DNA of 34,401 bases from an uncultured Clostridium sp. (GCA_945871955.1 CAMBXR010000026.1:1-34401); one strand, 5' to 3'; shown: positions 7,410 through 16,489, numbered from the stretch's first letter. Numbers and translations are program-made. The notes: generated from the sequence alone by a model not told the origin.

Positions 7410-9326
7410 TTATTTATTTTCATCATCTGATAATTTAGATTCATTTGCATTTGAATTGTCTAAATTAGTTTCTTCTTTTCTAGCGAAAACAGCATTTTCA
7501 TCTAAAGATAATTCTTCATTAAATGCTTCTATAAATTGATTTGCATCTAATGTTTCATATATTAATAAACCTTTTGCAACATAATGTAATTTATCCATAT
7601 TTTCATTTAATATGCGTTTACACTCTGCATAAGCATTTTCTACTATTGATCTAACTTCTTTGTCTATTTCATAAGCTATTTCTTCTGAGTAATTTTTCTT
7701 AGTTGTTATACTGTTTCCTAGGAATACTTCATCATCACTGTCTCCGTACACCATAGGTCCCATTTTTTCACTCATACCATATTTAGTTACCATAGCTCTG
7801 GCTATATTTGTAACTCTTTCTAAGTCATTAGATGCTCCTGTAGAAATATCATCCATGATTAATTCTTCAGCAACTCTACCACCAAGAGCCATTACTATAG
7901 TCTCTAACATTTCATTCTTAGTTCCATACATTTGGTCCTCTTTAGGTAGTGGTTCTGTAAATCCACCAGCTCTACCTCTAGGTATTATAGTAACTTGATG
8001 CACAGGACTTACATTTGGAAGTACATGCATACATATTGCATGACCTGCTTCATGATAAGCTGTAAGTTTTCTGTCTTTTTCACTTATAACTCTAGATTTT
8101 TTAGCAACACCAACCATAACTTTAGTTATAGCTTCTTCTATAGTATCCATATGGATTTCTTTTTCTCTTTTTCTAGCTGTTAATATGGCAGCTTCATTCA
8201 TTATATTTTCTATATCAGCAGGAGTAAATCCTGGTGTTCTTTTTGCTAATACTTCTTTATTCACATCTTTTGCTAAAGGTTTATTTTTTGAATGAACTTC
8301 AAATATAGCTTCTCTTCCTCTAACATCTGGAACTCCCACAACAACTTCTCTATCAAATCTACCTGGTCTAAGTAATGCTGGATCAAGTATATCTGGTCTA
8401 TTTGTAGCAGCCATTATAATTATACCTTGGTTAACACCAAAACCATCCATCTCAACTAGAAGTTGGTTAAGTGTTTGTTCTCTTTCATCATGTCCTCCAC
8501 CAAGTCCTGCACCTCTTTTTCTACCAACAGCATCTATTTCATCTATAAATATTATTGCTGGAGCACTTTTTTTAGCTTGTTCAAATAAATCCCTTACTCT
8601 TGATGCCCCTACACCAACAAACATTTCAACGAAATCAGAACCACTTATACTGAAGAATGGTACTCCCGCTTCTCCTGCAACAGCTCTTGATAAATAAGTT
8701 TTACCTGTACCTGGAGGACCTACCATAAGTATCCCTTTAGGAATTCTTGCCCCCAAATTAATATATCGTTTCGGATTCTTTAAGAAATCAACAACTTCTT
8801 GTAAGTCTTCTTTTTCCTCAGTTAGTCCTGCAACATCTTTAAATGTAACCCTTGTTTTTTCATCATCCTTATGAACTCTAGCCTTAGATTTACCAAAGCT
8901 CATAACTTTTCCGCCTCCACCTTGAGACTGATTCATAAATACAAACCATATTATAATCATAAATCCAATCAGAAGAACTGTTGGTAGCATGCTTACAAAC
9001 CAAGGTGTTTGTGGTGGCGCTTCTCCATCAAATACTAATTTTCCTTCTACTGCTTGATCTAATATTTCATCAGCTAATTTATCTCCTAGTACTTCGTTAG
9101 GTATATATGATGTGAACTTAGTATTAGAGTCCTTTATTATACCTTCTACTGAAGTGCCGTCGATAAAATGTATTCTTGATATATTTTCTTCAGTTAAATA
9201 CTTATAGACTTTAGAAAACTCTAATTCTTTAACTTGATTCGTCTTAGTACCTGAAAATTGGACAATACCAATTATTATCATAAACAGTAACAGATAAAAA
9301 CCTGCTCCTTTTAAAAATCTGTTCAA
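7410..9326 (-). CDS. ftsH: ATP-dependent zinc metalloprotease FtsH
   Basis: FtsH is a membrane-anchored AAA+ protease that degrades misfolded membrane proteins and some regulators. Residues below count from the TTG start: transmembrane helices at about 10-24 and 109-131 flank the external domain. Walker A GPPGTGKT is at about 203-210, Walker B IIFIDEID at 258-265, the second region of homology ([20 protein letters not shown]) at 307-325, and the zinc motif HEAGH at 425-429. I chose TTG at 9326 because AAAGGAGG lies seven bases before it; the longer frame from ATG at 9344 would translate that Shine-Dalgarno as Lys-Gly-Gly. The C-terminal tail is acidic and Asn-rich. It follows tilS by 32 bp and is cotranscribed with it. 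Confidence 0.96.
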   Translation of the reverse strand: MNRFLKGAGFYLLLFMIIIGIVQFSGTKTNQVKELEFSKVYKYLTEENISRIHFIDGTSVEGIIKDSNTKFTSYIPNEVLGDKLADEILDQAVEGKLVFDGEAPPQTPWFVSMLPTVLLIGFMIIIWFVFMNQSQGGGGKVMSFGKSKARVHKDDEKTRVTFKDVAGLTEEKEDLQEVVDFLKNPKRYINLGARIPKGILMVGPPGTGKTYLSRAVAGEAGVPFFSISGSDFVEMFVGVGASRVRDLFEQAKKSAPAIIFIDEIDAVGRKRGAGLGGGHDEREQTLNQLLVEMDGFGVNQGIIIMAATNRPDILDPALLRPGRFDREVVVGVPDVRGREAIFEVHSKNKPLAKDVNKEVLAKRTPGFTPADIENIMNEAAILTARKREKEIHMDTIEEAITKVMVGVAKKSRVISEKDRKLTAYHEAGHAICMHVLPNVSPVHQVTIIPRGRAGGFTEPLPKEDQMYGTKNEMLETIVMALGGRVAEELIMDDISTGASNDLERVTNIARAMVTKYGMSEKMGPMVYGDSDDEVFLGNSITTKKNYSEEIAYEIDKEVRSIVENAYAECKRILNENMDKLHYVAKGLLIYETLDANQFIEAFNEELSLDENAVFARKEETNLDNSNANESKLSDDENK

Positions 9327-9358
9327 AAGAAGCCCTCCTTTCATATGTTGTTTTCTTT

Positions 9359-10744
9359 CTAAATTTTCTTAAAGCAAACCTTTAAGACTTCTTTTGTATT
9401 ATCATCAACCCTATATTTTGAACTATTTCTAAAGTTCCCAACACATAAAATTCCATTATCATCTTCTAATATAGGAACTTTACATCTTTCTTCTTTAGGA
9501 ATTTTTAGGTCTATGAATAATTGTTTTATTTTTTTACTCCCCATAGAAAGTCTTATTTTATCCCCTGACATTCTACTTCTTACAACTATCCCCCCTTTAA
9601 TTTTATTGGAGTCAAACCATTTTAATGACTTATCATCTTTTAAAGCTTTGTATGTATCTATTGATACTACTTCTGTTTCAATACTAGTATCAGCTTCATA
9701 TATATCTATAACTCCATTTTTCGGTAAATCATAAGCAAATTCTATCTCTTCAAATAGAATTTCATTTGTTGTAAATAATAATTTGTCTTTTTGTCTATAA
9801 GCAAATAGTCCTCTTGGAAGAACTATCTTTTTACCAATTTTATTATCTTCTTCTAATTCTATAATATCTTCTACATGTTTTTGATCTATAAAGTTTGTAT
9901 CACCTAAAACATGTTTTATTCCATGTCTGATAATTCTACTTTTTAATGATTTATGTAATTTTCTATAGTCTTCTAGTTTTATCTCTACATCATCTTTATT
10001 TATAGATGATACTTCATTGAAATGTTTTAGTGCTTCTTCTTCTATAAAATCATTATCAGCTCTTAAACTATTACTCATTCTTACTATAGACTCAGTTATA
10101 TTAGAATTAAAGTTATCCCTCATATAAGGTATAAGCTCTAATCTAATTTTATTTCTTGTATAAATGCTTTCTAAGTTTGTGGCATCTATTCTTGGATTTA
10201 GTTTATGCTCATCACAATAAGCTTCTATTTCAGATCTTTCTATTTCTAAAATAGGTCTAACTATAACATCATCTCTTATTATATCTATTCCCTTTAAGCC
10301 TTGTAATCCTGTTCCCCTCATCATACGCATTAAAACTGTTTCAGCTTGGTCGTTCATATTATGAGCTATAGCTATTTTATCAGCATTTAATTTCTCTTTT
10401 ATTTCAAAGAACATTTCATATCTTAGTTTTCTTGCTCCCTCTTCTATAGATAATTTATTATCATTACAGTATTTTGGAACATCCATAGATTTTACAAAAC
10501 AAGTCACTCCTAAATTATCACATAACTGAGAAACATATAAAGCATCTTCTTGTGCTTCCATACCTCTTATCTGATGATTTAGATGTGCAGCATAAACTTC
10601 TATATCTAAAACTTCTCTTAATCTACTTAATATATGTAATAAGCAAACTGAGTCTGGTCCTCCTGAAAGACCTAGAACAACTTTGTCGCCTTTTTCTATT
10701 AAATTGTATTTTTTTATCGTACTTAGAGTTTTCTCAAATATCAT
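9359..10744 (-). CDS. tilS: tRNA(Ile)-lysidine synthase
   Basis: TilS joins lysine to C34 of the CAU-anticodon isoleucine tRNA, changing its reading from AUG to AUA. That is essential in an AT-rich genome that uses AUA heavily. The PP-loop motif SGGPDS is at 27-32 in the N-terminal N-type ATP pyrophosphatase domain. HNMNDQAETVLMRMMRGTGLQGLKG carries the second conserved block, and the C-terminal TilS domain (GDKIRLSMGSKKIKQLFIDLKIP) ends the 461-residue chain. GAGGT lies seven bases before the ATG. In many Firmicutes hpt lies between tilS and ftsH; here only 32 bp do. Confidence 0.95.
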   Translation of the reverse strand: MIFEKTLSTIKKYNLIEKGDKVVLGLSGGPDSVCLLHILSRLREVLDIEVYAAHLNHQIRGMEAQEDALYVSQLCDNLGVTCFVKSMDVPKYCNDNKLSIEEGARKLRYEMFFEIKEKLNADKIAIAHNMNDQAETVLMRMMRGTGLQGLKGIDIIRDDVIVRPILEIERSEIEAYCDEHKLNPRIDATNLESIYTRNKIRLELIPYMRDNFNSNITESIVRMSNSLRADNDFIEEEALKHFNEVSSINKDDVEIKLEDYRKLHKSLKSRIIRHGIKHVLGDTNFIDQKHVEDIIELEEDNKIGKKIVLPRGLFAYRQKDKLLFTTNEILFEEIEFAYDLPKNGVIDIYEADTSIETEVVSIDTYKALKDDKSLKWFDSNKIKGGIVVRSRMSGDKIRLSMGSKKIKQLFIDLKIPKEERCKVPILEDDNGILCVGNFRNSSKYRVDDNTKEVLKVCFKKI

Positions 10745-10915
10745 ATTTTATACCTCATTATAATTAATTTTATCAATCTTTAATTTAAATTGATGAAATT
10801 CTTAACTACTAGTACTATTTTCTATAAAAAAACTTCAAATCCTTGTTTATATATATCCTATTTTTAAGAATATTATTAAACATTATAGTTATAATGATAA
10901 CAAATAAATGAAACA

Positions 10916-10939
10916 AAAGGTAGTATTTTAACTACCTTT
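10916..10939 (-). terminator. Terminator after the DUF1934 gene
   Basis: A 9-bp perfect stem, AAAGGTAGT (10916-10924) with ACTACCTTT (10931-10939) and a 6-nt loop, with a short U run interrupted by G and C on the minus strand. It is about 40 bp past the DUF1934 stop and prevents reading into tilS. Confidence 0.7.
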
Positions 10940-10978
10940 AATTTGTTTTCATAAAAAATATTTATTTTTTCATATAAG

Positions 10979-11383
10979 TTATTGATAAATATTTATTTTT
11001 ATTACATTACGACCTCTAAACATGTCCATGATTTCTATATTATAGTCAATGTCTATCATAATATTTTCTTCCATGTTTATATCTAGTTTTGTAGTTTTAA
11101 TTTCAACAACAAACATACCATGTGGTGTTGCATAATTAGAATTAGTAGTATGGTTTTCTCTAAAAACCATAGTTGAATTAACTTCACCAAATCTTTTTAT
11201 CGTTACTTTATCATCTTCAATTTTAATAGAAGTTGTAGTTTCTACACCATCTTCTTTTTCTTTATAAACTACGTAAGTATTATCTTTTTTTTCATATAAA
11301 GTTCCAGTAACATTTGCCTTTATATCATTTTTTTCTCCATATTCATTATATTGAATAGTATGGATATTAACTTTAACTTCCAA
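10979..11383 (-). CDS. DUF1934 (YwiB-like) beta-barrel protein
   Basis: The 134-residue protein matches the DUF1934/YwiB family, small lipocalin-like beta-barrels of unknown function. Visible family traits are the alternating beta-strand pattern throughout, VTGTLYEKKDNTYVVYKE near residue 25, and TTNSNYATPHGMFVVEIKT in the second half, where family members have a PxGxf/yG-type segment. There is no signal peptide, so it is cytosolic. The start is TTG, supported by AAAGGAGG seven bases upstream; no in-frame ATG fits. It is flanked by terminators on both sides and so probably forms a single-gene unit. Function is not known. Confidence 0.75.
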   Translation of the reverse strand: MEVKVNIHTIQYNEYGEKNDIKANVTGTLYEKKDNTYVVYKEKEDGVETTTSIKIEDDKVTIKRFGEVNSTMVFRENHTTNSNYATPHGMFVVEIKTTKLDINMEENIMIDIDYNIEIMDMFRGRNVIKINIYQ

Positions 11384-11481
11384 TACATTGCCTCCTTTTA
11401 AATATGGCTTTTTATATGTAAAATATTTAGTTTTATATTTTACTATCTAAATGATAATTATAATTTATTTTATAAAAAAAA

Positions 11482-11502
11482 TAAAGGAGTAAAACTCCTT
11501 TA
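11482..11502 (-). terminator. Terminator of spoIIR-sleB-like unit
   Basis: A 9-bp perfect stem (TAAAGGAGT at 11482-11490, ACTCCTTTA at 11494-11502) with a 3-nt loop, followed on the minus strand by a long T run (ATTTTTTTTATAAAA). Confidence 0.9.
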
Positions 11503-11523
11503 CTTTGCTATAAGTTTTATATA

Positions 11524-12012
11524 TTATTTAGCAAAAACATGATTTCCTATTCTTAAATATGGATTTAATGTATTTATCCAACTACATGTTGATATATCTG
11601 GATTCCAAAAATATATGGCATTGTCTGTTGGATCACTTCCATATAAAGCTTCTTGTGCTGCCCTATAAGTTGAGCTCGTTGGTTCAGCATTGATAGTACC
11701 ATTTTTCACTACTGAAAATGCATTTTTTTGATATATAACTCCTTCTAAAGTATTTGGGAATCTGGAGTCTTTTACTCTATTAATTACAACTGCTGCTACT
11801 GCAACTTGTCCTTCATAACTTTCTCCTCTAGCTTCTCCTGCTACCAACTTTGATAATAACATTATTTCGTCATCATTTAAGTTAATAACAGCTTCTTTTT
11901 TCTCTGTTTTATTATCTAAGCAATAAACTAGAGCATTTACTTGTCCTATACTTATAAATATACTTCCTAAAACTAATAGTGATACCATAAGTGTTTTATA
12001 GCACCTATGCAT
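11524..12012 (-). CDS. SleB/CwlJ-type cell wall hydrolase, exported
   Basis: The Hydrolase_2 domain of SleB and CwlJ cleaves spore-cortex peptidoglycan, SleB as a lytic transglycosylase. After a hydrophobic signal or anchor segment (about 7-25), the catalytic domain runs from LLSKLVAGEARGE to the C-terminus. Glu60 in AGEARGE (numbered from the ATG) is the expected catalytic acid, followed by AVAAVVINRV and the YFWNPD block. The N-terminal peptidoglycan-binding domain of SleB is absent. Start choice is open: ATG 12012 is 11 bases from AAGGAG, TTG 12018 is five. It follows spoIIR by under 30 bp, so it may be made in the forespore. Whether it acts in germination or in development is not decidable here. 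Confidence 0.85.
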   Translation of the reverse strand: MHRCYKTLMVSLLVLGSIFISIGQVNALVYCLDNKTEKKEAVINLNDDEIMLLSKLVAGEARGESYEGQVAVAAVVINRVKDSRFPNTLEGVIYQKNAFSVVKNGTINAEPTSSTYRAAQEALYGSDPTDNAIYFWNPDISTCSWINTLNPYLRIGNHVFAK

Positions 12013-12040
12013 AGTCAAAGTCACTCCTTTTTATTTTTTA

Positions 12041-12697
12041 TTAAAATATATTTTGAAATAATTCTGCTATTTTAAATTTAAATTTTAAATTATTTGCTTC
12101 ATTTTTATTTCTTGCCATTATTAAATCATATTCTTGTGTAGTTAATATTTCTTTTAATTTTTCATTAGTTTTCTCATCTATAACTCCATTTTCATCATCT
12201 ACAAAACAAAGTGGAGGAAACATTACACACCACCAGTTCTTTCCTTTGCCTTCTCCTATTATTATTTTCAAAGCTTTATACTTACCTGCTGGCAAAACTA
12301 CACTTGAATATTGTTTAGCTGGAAAATTACTGTATTGTAATCCTAGATTAACATTATAATCATATCCATTTTTTAATATAATATTCCTACTTATAGTTTC
12401 AAGTTGCTTATATTCATTTTTTATAATAGCTTCACTTTCATCTATAGACTTAGAATTTTCAAGCTTTGGTTGTAGATAAGATATTACTGCATCCCTAACT
12501 TTTAATTTTAATTTCTGATCTTCATCTGTATCACTATTAGCTATAACATGAAATCTTATTAGTTTATCTTTGTAATCATATGTACAAGCTTCTATTTTAT
12601 TAATTTCCTTTCCTATAATTAAAGTAGCTATTATTAAGATAGATATCAAAATACTAATTAATATATATATTCTTTTTTTTATATTTTTTAACTTCAT
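12041..12697 (-). CDS. spoIIR: Stage II sporulation protein R
   Basis: SpoIIR is made in the forespore under sigma-F and exported to the intermembrane space, where it triggers SpoIIGA to cleave pro-sigma-E in the mother cell. The 218-residue protein has a short basic N-terminus and one membrane segment (about 9-28). The SpoIIR signature LIRFHVIANSDTDEDQKLKLKVRDAV follows, and later GKNWWCVMFPPLCFVD. I use the ATG at 12697, since the longer GTG start lies inside the Shine-Dalgarno GGGGTGAT. A sigma-F-like promoter stands 32 bp upstream, and the sleB-like gene follows closely. Confidence 0.93.
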   Translation of the reverse strand: MKLKNIKKRIYILISILISILIIATLIIGKEINKIEACTYDYKDKLIRFHVIANSDTDEDQKLKLKVRDAVISYLQPKLENSKSIDESEAIIKNEYKQLETISRNIILKNGYDYNVNLGLQYSNFPAKQYSSVVLPAGKYKALKIIIGEGKGKNWWCVMFPPLCFVDDENGVIDEKTNEKLKEILTTQEYDLIMARNKNEANNLKFKFKIAELFQNIF

Positions 12698-12728
12698 AAT
12701 TATCACCCCAAAATTTATCTATATTTTG

Positions 12729-12756
12729 AGTGTATCCATATATTAATTTTTTATAC
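12729..12756 (-). promoter_or_regulatory. Sigma-F/G-type promoter of spoIIR
   Basis: On the minus strand GTATA (12752-12756) is followed after 14 bp by GGATACACT (12729-12737), which fits the forespore -10 consensus GGnnAnAnT. The spacing is one base short of the usual 15-16. The predicted start is about 25 nt before the spoIIR ATG. Agreement with the known sigma-F control of spoIIR raises confidence. Confidence 0.6.
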
Positions 12757-12803
12757 AAAATTTTGATTAGTTGTATATATGATATATTTCTTAATAATAA
12801 AAA

Positions 12804-12826
12804 AAGAAGGCTAAGCCTTCCTTCTT
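12804..12826 (-). terminator. Terminator of ispE-gntR
   Basis: Two overlapping stems are possible: GAAGGC (12806-12811) with GCCTTC (12815-12820), or AAGAAGG (12804-12810) with CCTTCTT (12820-12826). Both are followed on the minus strand by seven T residues. It lies 20 bp past the gntR stop. Confidence 0.85.
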
Positions 12827-12845
12827 ATTATGAGCATATTATTTT

Positions 12846-13517
12846 CTAATTATTCGCCGTATTTTCCATAAAAAATTGTTCCGCTAATTCTATATGCTCT
12901 GTTGCATATTTTTTAGCCAACTCACTATCTCCTGTTTTGATAGCTTTTAATATTCTATTATGTTCTTCTACTAAGCTTAATGATGCTTCGTAATTAGAAA
13001 CATACGTAACCCTAAATCTATGAACTTGTTCCCATAAAGAAGTTATTAATTTATATAATCTTTTATTATTCGCCATGGAAAATATTTTTTCGTGGAACTC
13101 CACATCTTTTTTTAAAACACCTTCTACATCAACTTCTCTTACACATGTTTCAAATTCTTTTGATAATCTTTCTAATTCAACTATGTCATCATCACTTCTT
13201 CTTTCCGCTGCCAAAGATGCTGCTAGTCCTTCTAAAGTAGCTCTTATTTCTAATACATCTATTAAATCTTTAAATGACATATTTGATACATAAGCTCCCT
13301 TTCTCGGTAGCATAACTACTAATCCTTCTAGTTCTAATTTTCTAATAGCTTCTCTTATTGGTGTTCTACTAACTCCCAGTTGTTCTGCCAATTGAACTTC
13401 CATAAGCCTTTCCCCAGACTTTAGATTTCCTTCTAAAATAGCATTTCTTAGATTTTCAAATACTACATCTCTTAGCGGCTTATAATTATCTAAATTTATT
13501 TTTGTTAAATTATCCAT
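12846..13517 (-). CDS. GntR-family regulator, FadR/FCD subgroup
   Basis: A DNA-binding transcription factor with an N-terminal winged helix (about 10-75; RTPIREAIRKLELEGLV is the recognition segment) and a C-terminal all-helical FCD ligand domain. The FCD metal/ligand residues are visible as the Asp and His of KDVEFHE, the His of EEHNRIL and the His of TEHIELAE. The effector and targets cannot be deduced. I chose ATG 13517 over TTG 13526 because GGGGG lies eight bases before it. The gene starts inside the last codons of ispE (8-nt overlap), so it is translationally coupled to isoprenoid synthesis, which is an unexpected partner for this regulator class. Confidence 0.92.
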   Translation of the reverse strand: MDNLTKINLDNYKPLRDVVFENLRNAILEGNLKSGERLMEVQLAEQLGVSRTPIREAIRKLELEGLVVMLPRKGAYVSNMSFKDLIDVLEIRATLEGLAASLAAERRSDDDIVELERLSKEFETCVREVDVEGVLKKDVEFHEKIFSMANNKRLYKLITSLWEQVHRFRVTYVSNYEASLSLVEEHNRILKAIKTGDSELAKKYATEHIELAEQFFMENTANN

Positions 13518-14391
13518 ATATTTCAACCCCCTTGTTATGGACTTTAACTACATATACTTGTTTAAAGCTTTCTAATAATATTTGCTTACAATTTTCAGCC
13601 TGTTCTTTATTATCATATAGACCAAAAACTGTTGGTCCACTCCCACTCATCATTGATCCTAGTGCATCGTTTTCCATCATAACCTTTTCTATTTCTTTTA
13701 TAACAGGATATTTTTCCTTAGTTACTTCTTCTAAAACGTTATACATATTTTTAGCCAACATCTCTATATTATTTTCTTTCAGTAATTTTATTAATAACTT
13801 ATTATTAGGTCTTTTTTCAATGATTTTAGAGTCTATTTCCTCATATATTTCTTTTGTTGACACAAATAAATCTGGCTTACAAACTAATACAAATGCATCT
13901 TGTGATAAACCATCTATTTTAGTTAATTTTTCCCCAATATTTTCTGCTAGAGATGCTTCTCCTTCTATGCAAAAAGGTACGTCTGCTCCCAGTTTTAGTC
14001 CTAAAACTTTAAGTTCATCTTTACTCAAATTAAGATTCCATAATTTATTTAATCCAACTAAAACTGCTGCTGCATTACTACTTCCACCAGCCATACCTGC
14101 TGCAATAGGAATATTTTTTTCTATGTATATTTTTATACCTTTTCTTATATTACAATGATTTTTTATTAAATCAGCTGCCTTATAAACAATATTTTTACTG
14201 TCTAAAGGAATATCTTTGCTATTACTCTCTATTATTATTTTATCTTCTTCTATTGAAAAAATCTTTATTATATCAAATAAATCAATAGTTTGCATTATCA
14301 TTTCAACTAGATGATATCCATCTGGCCTTTTCCCTAATACATCTATAGATAAATTAATTTTTGCCCGACTTTTCAGTTGTATAGAGTTCAT
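13510..14391 (-). CDS. ispE: 4-diphosphocytidyl-2-C-methyl-D-erythritol kinase
   Basis: IspE is the GHMP kinase of the MEP isoprenoid pathway, phosphorylating CDP-methylerythritol. The 293-residue protein has Lys11 in the RAKINLSIDVLGKRPDGYH opening, the glycine-rich ATP loop PIAAGMAGGSSNAA (95-108), the catalytic Asp in LGADVPFC, and the C-terminal motif SMMSGSGPTVFGL. AAGGAGG is five bases before the ATG. It begins just after the sipL terminator and overlaps gntR by 8 nt. Its place next to veg and yabG matches the B. subtilis order yabG-veg-sspF-ispE. Confidence 0.96.
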   Translation of the reverse strand: MNSIQLKSRAKINLSIDVLGKRPDGYHLVEMIMQTIDLFDIIKIFSIEEDKIIIESNSKDIPLDSKNIVYKAADLIKNHCNIRKGIKIYIEKNIPIAAGMAGGSSNAAAVLVGLNKLWNLNLSKDELKVLGLKLGADVPFCIEGEASLAENIGEKLTKIDGLSQDAFVLVCKPDLFVSTKEIYEEIDSKIIEKRPNNKLLIKLLKENNIEMLAKNMYNVLEEVTKEKYPVIKEIEKVMMENDALGSMMSGSGPTVFGLYDNKEQAENCKQILLESFKQVYVVKVHNKGVEIYG

Positions 14392-14462
14392 TTTATCCTC
14401 CTTGTATATAATTGCACTTAATATAATGGATACTCGAATTATAATTATTATACTACAAAAAC

Positions 14463-14494
14463 AAAATAATAGGGGTTTTATCCCCTATTATTTT
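14463..14494 (-). terminator. Terminator of sipL
   Basis: A 13-bp perfect stem (AAAATAATAGGGG at 14463-14475, complement at 14482-14494) with a 6-nt loop and a T-rich tail on the minus strand, ending 18 bp before the sipL stop coordinate. Confidence 0.88.
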
Positions 14495-14512
14495 ATTAAT
14501 TTTGTTAGTTTA

Positions 14513-16063
14513 CTAATCTGTAGATGATACCTTTTTTTGTAATATCAGACATTTTCCTGGCTTAATCGGTTCATCAACCTTTATTTCATTTACCTGTGCT
14601 ATTTCTTCTTCAGTTGTATTATATTTTTTAGCTATATCCCAAAGATTATCTCCATCTTTGCAAATATATACTATTATACTTGGAGCCATAGAAAGATCAT
14701 ATTCTCCTTGATCTTCACCTTTTATAATAAAACTCTCAGATCTTTTATCTATAGCTTCTACAAATCTTTTAGCTTTTACAACTAAATCTATTTGGTCTCT
14801 ATTTAAATCTGCTTCAACTTTATCTATACATACAGTATTAAATATTGAACAACTTTCACTTAAATTATCAATCGTCATATCATTTTCAAAAGGAATTTCT
14901 TCAGATATTTTATATATCATTTTTTCTCCTTCTACTGGAACAAATAATATAACTGCTTTTATTATTCCTTGTATTATACTCTTATTTCCTTCTACATAAG
15001 AATTTTCTATTGATATAGATGGGCATACACTTACTATATCTTTTATTTGTATACTTTCATCTTCTGGGTTTAGAGTCTCTCTAACTGTAAAATTATCATC
15101 CATAGAGCATATAGCTTTATTTAAACTTATTAATCTATGATCAAACTTTACTATTTTTTGTGGAGAATAAGCATCTTGTAATACTTCTCTAGTCACTTCA
15201 TCAGTAACCTTTACCTTACAGCATACTGTACATTCTATTTCTAGCATAGCTGTATTACTTTCACTATTTGCTTTAAAGTTATAATCAAAATATCCAATAT
15301 TTAGTAATGTTTCTTCTTGCATTCCATCAAAAGCTCCAGCAACTTCTATAAATTGCGTAAAGTCGATGGCCACCTTGTCTAGTTCTACTATATCACCATC
15401 AGTAGTACATGCAAGAGGACTAATTTCTAGGACACCACCTATTATTACTTTATTATCTGCAATTCTACTTTCTTTAACCCTAACCATAGGTGTAATGTTT
15501 ATTATTGAGCATACTTCCTCAGAGTTTATTCCTATAGTATCTCTAATAACACTTTCAGTTTTTTCTATTCCAACAATATCTTGATATGTTATTTCTTTTC
15601 TATGTTTTTGGATACATTCAACTTGTGATACATCTTTTACAATATCTATTCTTTGTTTTTCAAAAAGACTACCTTTAATATTCATAAGAGCCCCTACCCT
15701 TATTTTTCTTTCGTTTAATATTGTACAGTCAACATGTTCAACTTCTGGATACAACATATATTCCATATCTTGAACTATATTATCCTTTTCTATAACTTCA
15801 TTAATATCTATTTTTCCACATATATTTGATAAAGTACTCTTATCATCTGCAATATAAATCACATTGTAGTTAAAACATCCTCTACATACAAGTTTTCCAT
15901 CTGAAACCTCAATTTTACTCAATGCTATGTATCCTTGAGTATCAACTATTTCATAAACATCAGATTTAACATCCGGTACAACTGCCTCAGATTCAATAAA
16001 TGTTTGATACTTTCCGAAATCTATCCTACTATCTATTTTGATTATATCCTTAATTAATTCCAT
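14513..16063 (-). CDS. sipL: SipL-like spore coat assembly protein (SPOCS domains plus LysM)
   Basis: SipL binds SpoIVA and tethers the coat basement layer to the forespore, replacing SpoVID in Clostridia. The 516-residue protein has SPOCS (DUF3794) repeats through the N-terminal and middle parts; QGYIALSKIEVSDGKLVCRG and the repeated 'projected beta-strand' pattern mark them. A single C-terminal LysM domain (about 465-512) reads YICKDGDNLWDIAKKYNTTEEEIAQVN. No signal peptide, as expected for a mother-cell protein. The ATG at 16063 follows AGGAGG closely; the longer frame from 16120 would start upstream of that site and run through it. Neighbours yabG and veg agree with a sporulation locus. 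A mother-cell promoter must lie in about 16070-16120, but I could not fix one. Confidence 0.9.
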   Translation of the reverse strand: MELIKDIIKIDSRIDFGKYQTFIESEAVVPDVKSDVYEIVDTQGYIALSKIEVSDGKLVCRGCFNYNVIYIADDKSTLSNICGKIDINEVIEKDNIVQDMEYMLYPEVEHVDCTILNERKIRVGALMNIKGSLFEKQRIDIVKDVSQVECIQKHRKEITYQDIVGIEKTESVIRDTIGINSEEVCSIINITPMVRVKESRIADNKVIIGGVLEISPLACTTDGDIVELDKVAIDFTQFIEVAGAFDGMQEETLLNIGYFDYNFKANSESNTAMLEIECTVCCKVKVTDEVTREVLQDAYSPQKIVKFDHRLISLNKAICSMDDNFTVRETLNPEDESIQIKDIVSVCPSISIENSYVEGNKSIIQGIIKAVILFVPVEGEKMIYKISEEIPFENDMTIDNLSESCSIFNTVCIDKVEADLNRDQIDLVVKAKRFVEAIDKRSESFIIKGEDQGEYDLSMAPSIIVYICKDGDNLWDIAKKYNTTEEEIAQVNEIKVDEPIKPGKCLILQKKVSSTD

Positions 16064-16125
16064 ATATGTCCCTCCTAAACATAAATAAACTATCACACTA
16101 TATTTATATTTAGGAGACAAAAAAA

Positions 16126-16156
16126 AAATTACACCTAATTTAATAGGTATAATTTT
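16126..16156 (-). terminator. Terminator of veg
   Basis: On the minus strand a stem of ATTATACCTA with TAGGTGTAAT (one G-U pair) around a 6-nt loop runs straight into nine or more T residues. It overlaps the veg stop codon. Confidence 0.85.
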
Positions 16157-16433
16157 AACTTGCAGTTAATTTATCCTCTTGTGGTTTACTTTCTTTAAAA
16201 ACTTGTAGTTTAACATTTTCTGTTAATAAATCTGAGTAACTATAAGATACTCTTTGATATGCATTCCCACTTGCTTCTAGTTTCACTATAAAAACACTTG
16301 GATATACATTTTCTAGTATTCCCCTTCTAGTCATAATCTGTTTTCTTCCCTTATTTGCCTTTAAGATTATCCTCTTCCCTAGATGTTTCTCCAAACTTAA
16401 TCTAATACTATCTAAAGTTTGAACAGTTGCCAT
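16155..16433 (-). CDS. veg: Veg family protein
   Basis: Veg is a small, very highly expressed protein of Firmicutes; in B. subtilis it is reported to stimulate biofilm formation by acting on SinR. The 92-residue product matches the family in length and in the block TLDSIRLSLEKHLGKRIILKANKGRKQ, followed by RRGILENVYPSVFIVKLE. A Lys/Glu-rich tail extends slightly beyond the B. subtilis protein. I use ATG 16433, preceded by GAGGGTGAT; the longer frame from 16475 would read through that site. Upstream are two sigma-A promoters and an inverted repeat that can mask the ribosome site only in the longer transcript. Confidence 0.92.
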   Translation of the reverse strand: MATVQTLDSIRLSLEKHLGKRIILKANKGRKQIMTRRGILENVYPSVFIVKLEASGNAYQRVSYSYSDLLTENVKLQVFKESKPQEDKLTAS

Positions 16434-16436
16434 AAT

Positions 16437-16489
16437 ATCACCCTCTTTATAGTTTCTATGTTTACATAATATCATAAAAAGAGGGTGAT
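16437..16489 (-). repeat. 12-bp perfect inverted repeat: veg Shine-Dalgarno and its complement
   Basis: Plus-strand ATCACCCTCTTT (16437-16448) and AAAGAGGGTGAT (16478-16489) are exact reverse complements with a 29-nt loop. In minus-strand RNA the downstream arm contains the veg Shine-Dalgarno AGAGGG. The upstream arm lies between the -35 and -10 of the proximal promoter, so it is transcribed only by RNA polymerase starting further upstream. The arms are GC-richer than the surroundings. Confidence 0.85.

Noticed and set aside
13502-14158. Long plus-strand reading frame (218 aa) opposite ispE
   Set aside because: It mirrors ispE, which has complete GHMP-kinase motifs; no ribosome site precedes it and its composition (Ser/Leu/Phe-rich) is that of an antisense frame.
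16064-16120. Sigma-E promoter directly upstream of sipL
   Set aside because: GATAGTTT with AT-rich upstream bases is reminiscent, but the spacing to any -35 is wrong; not enough to call.
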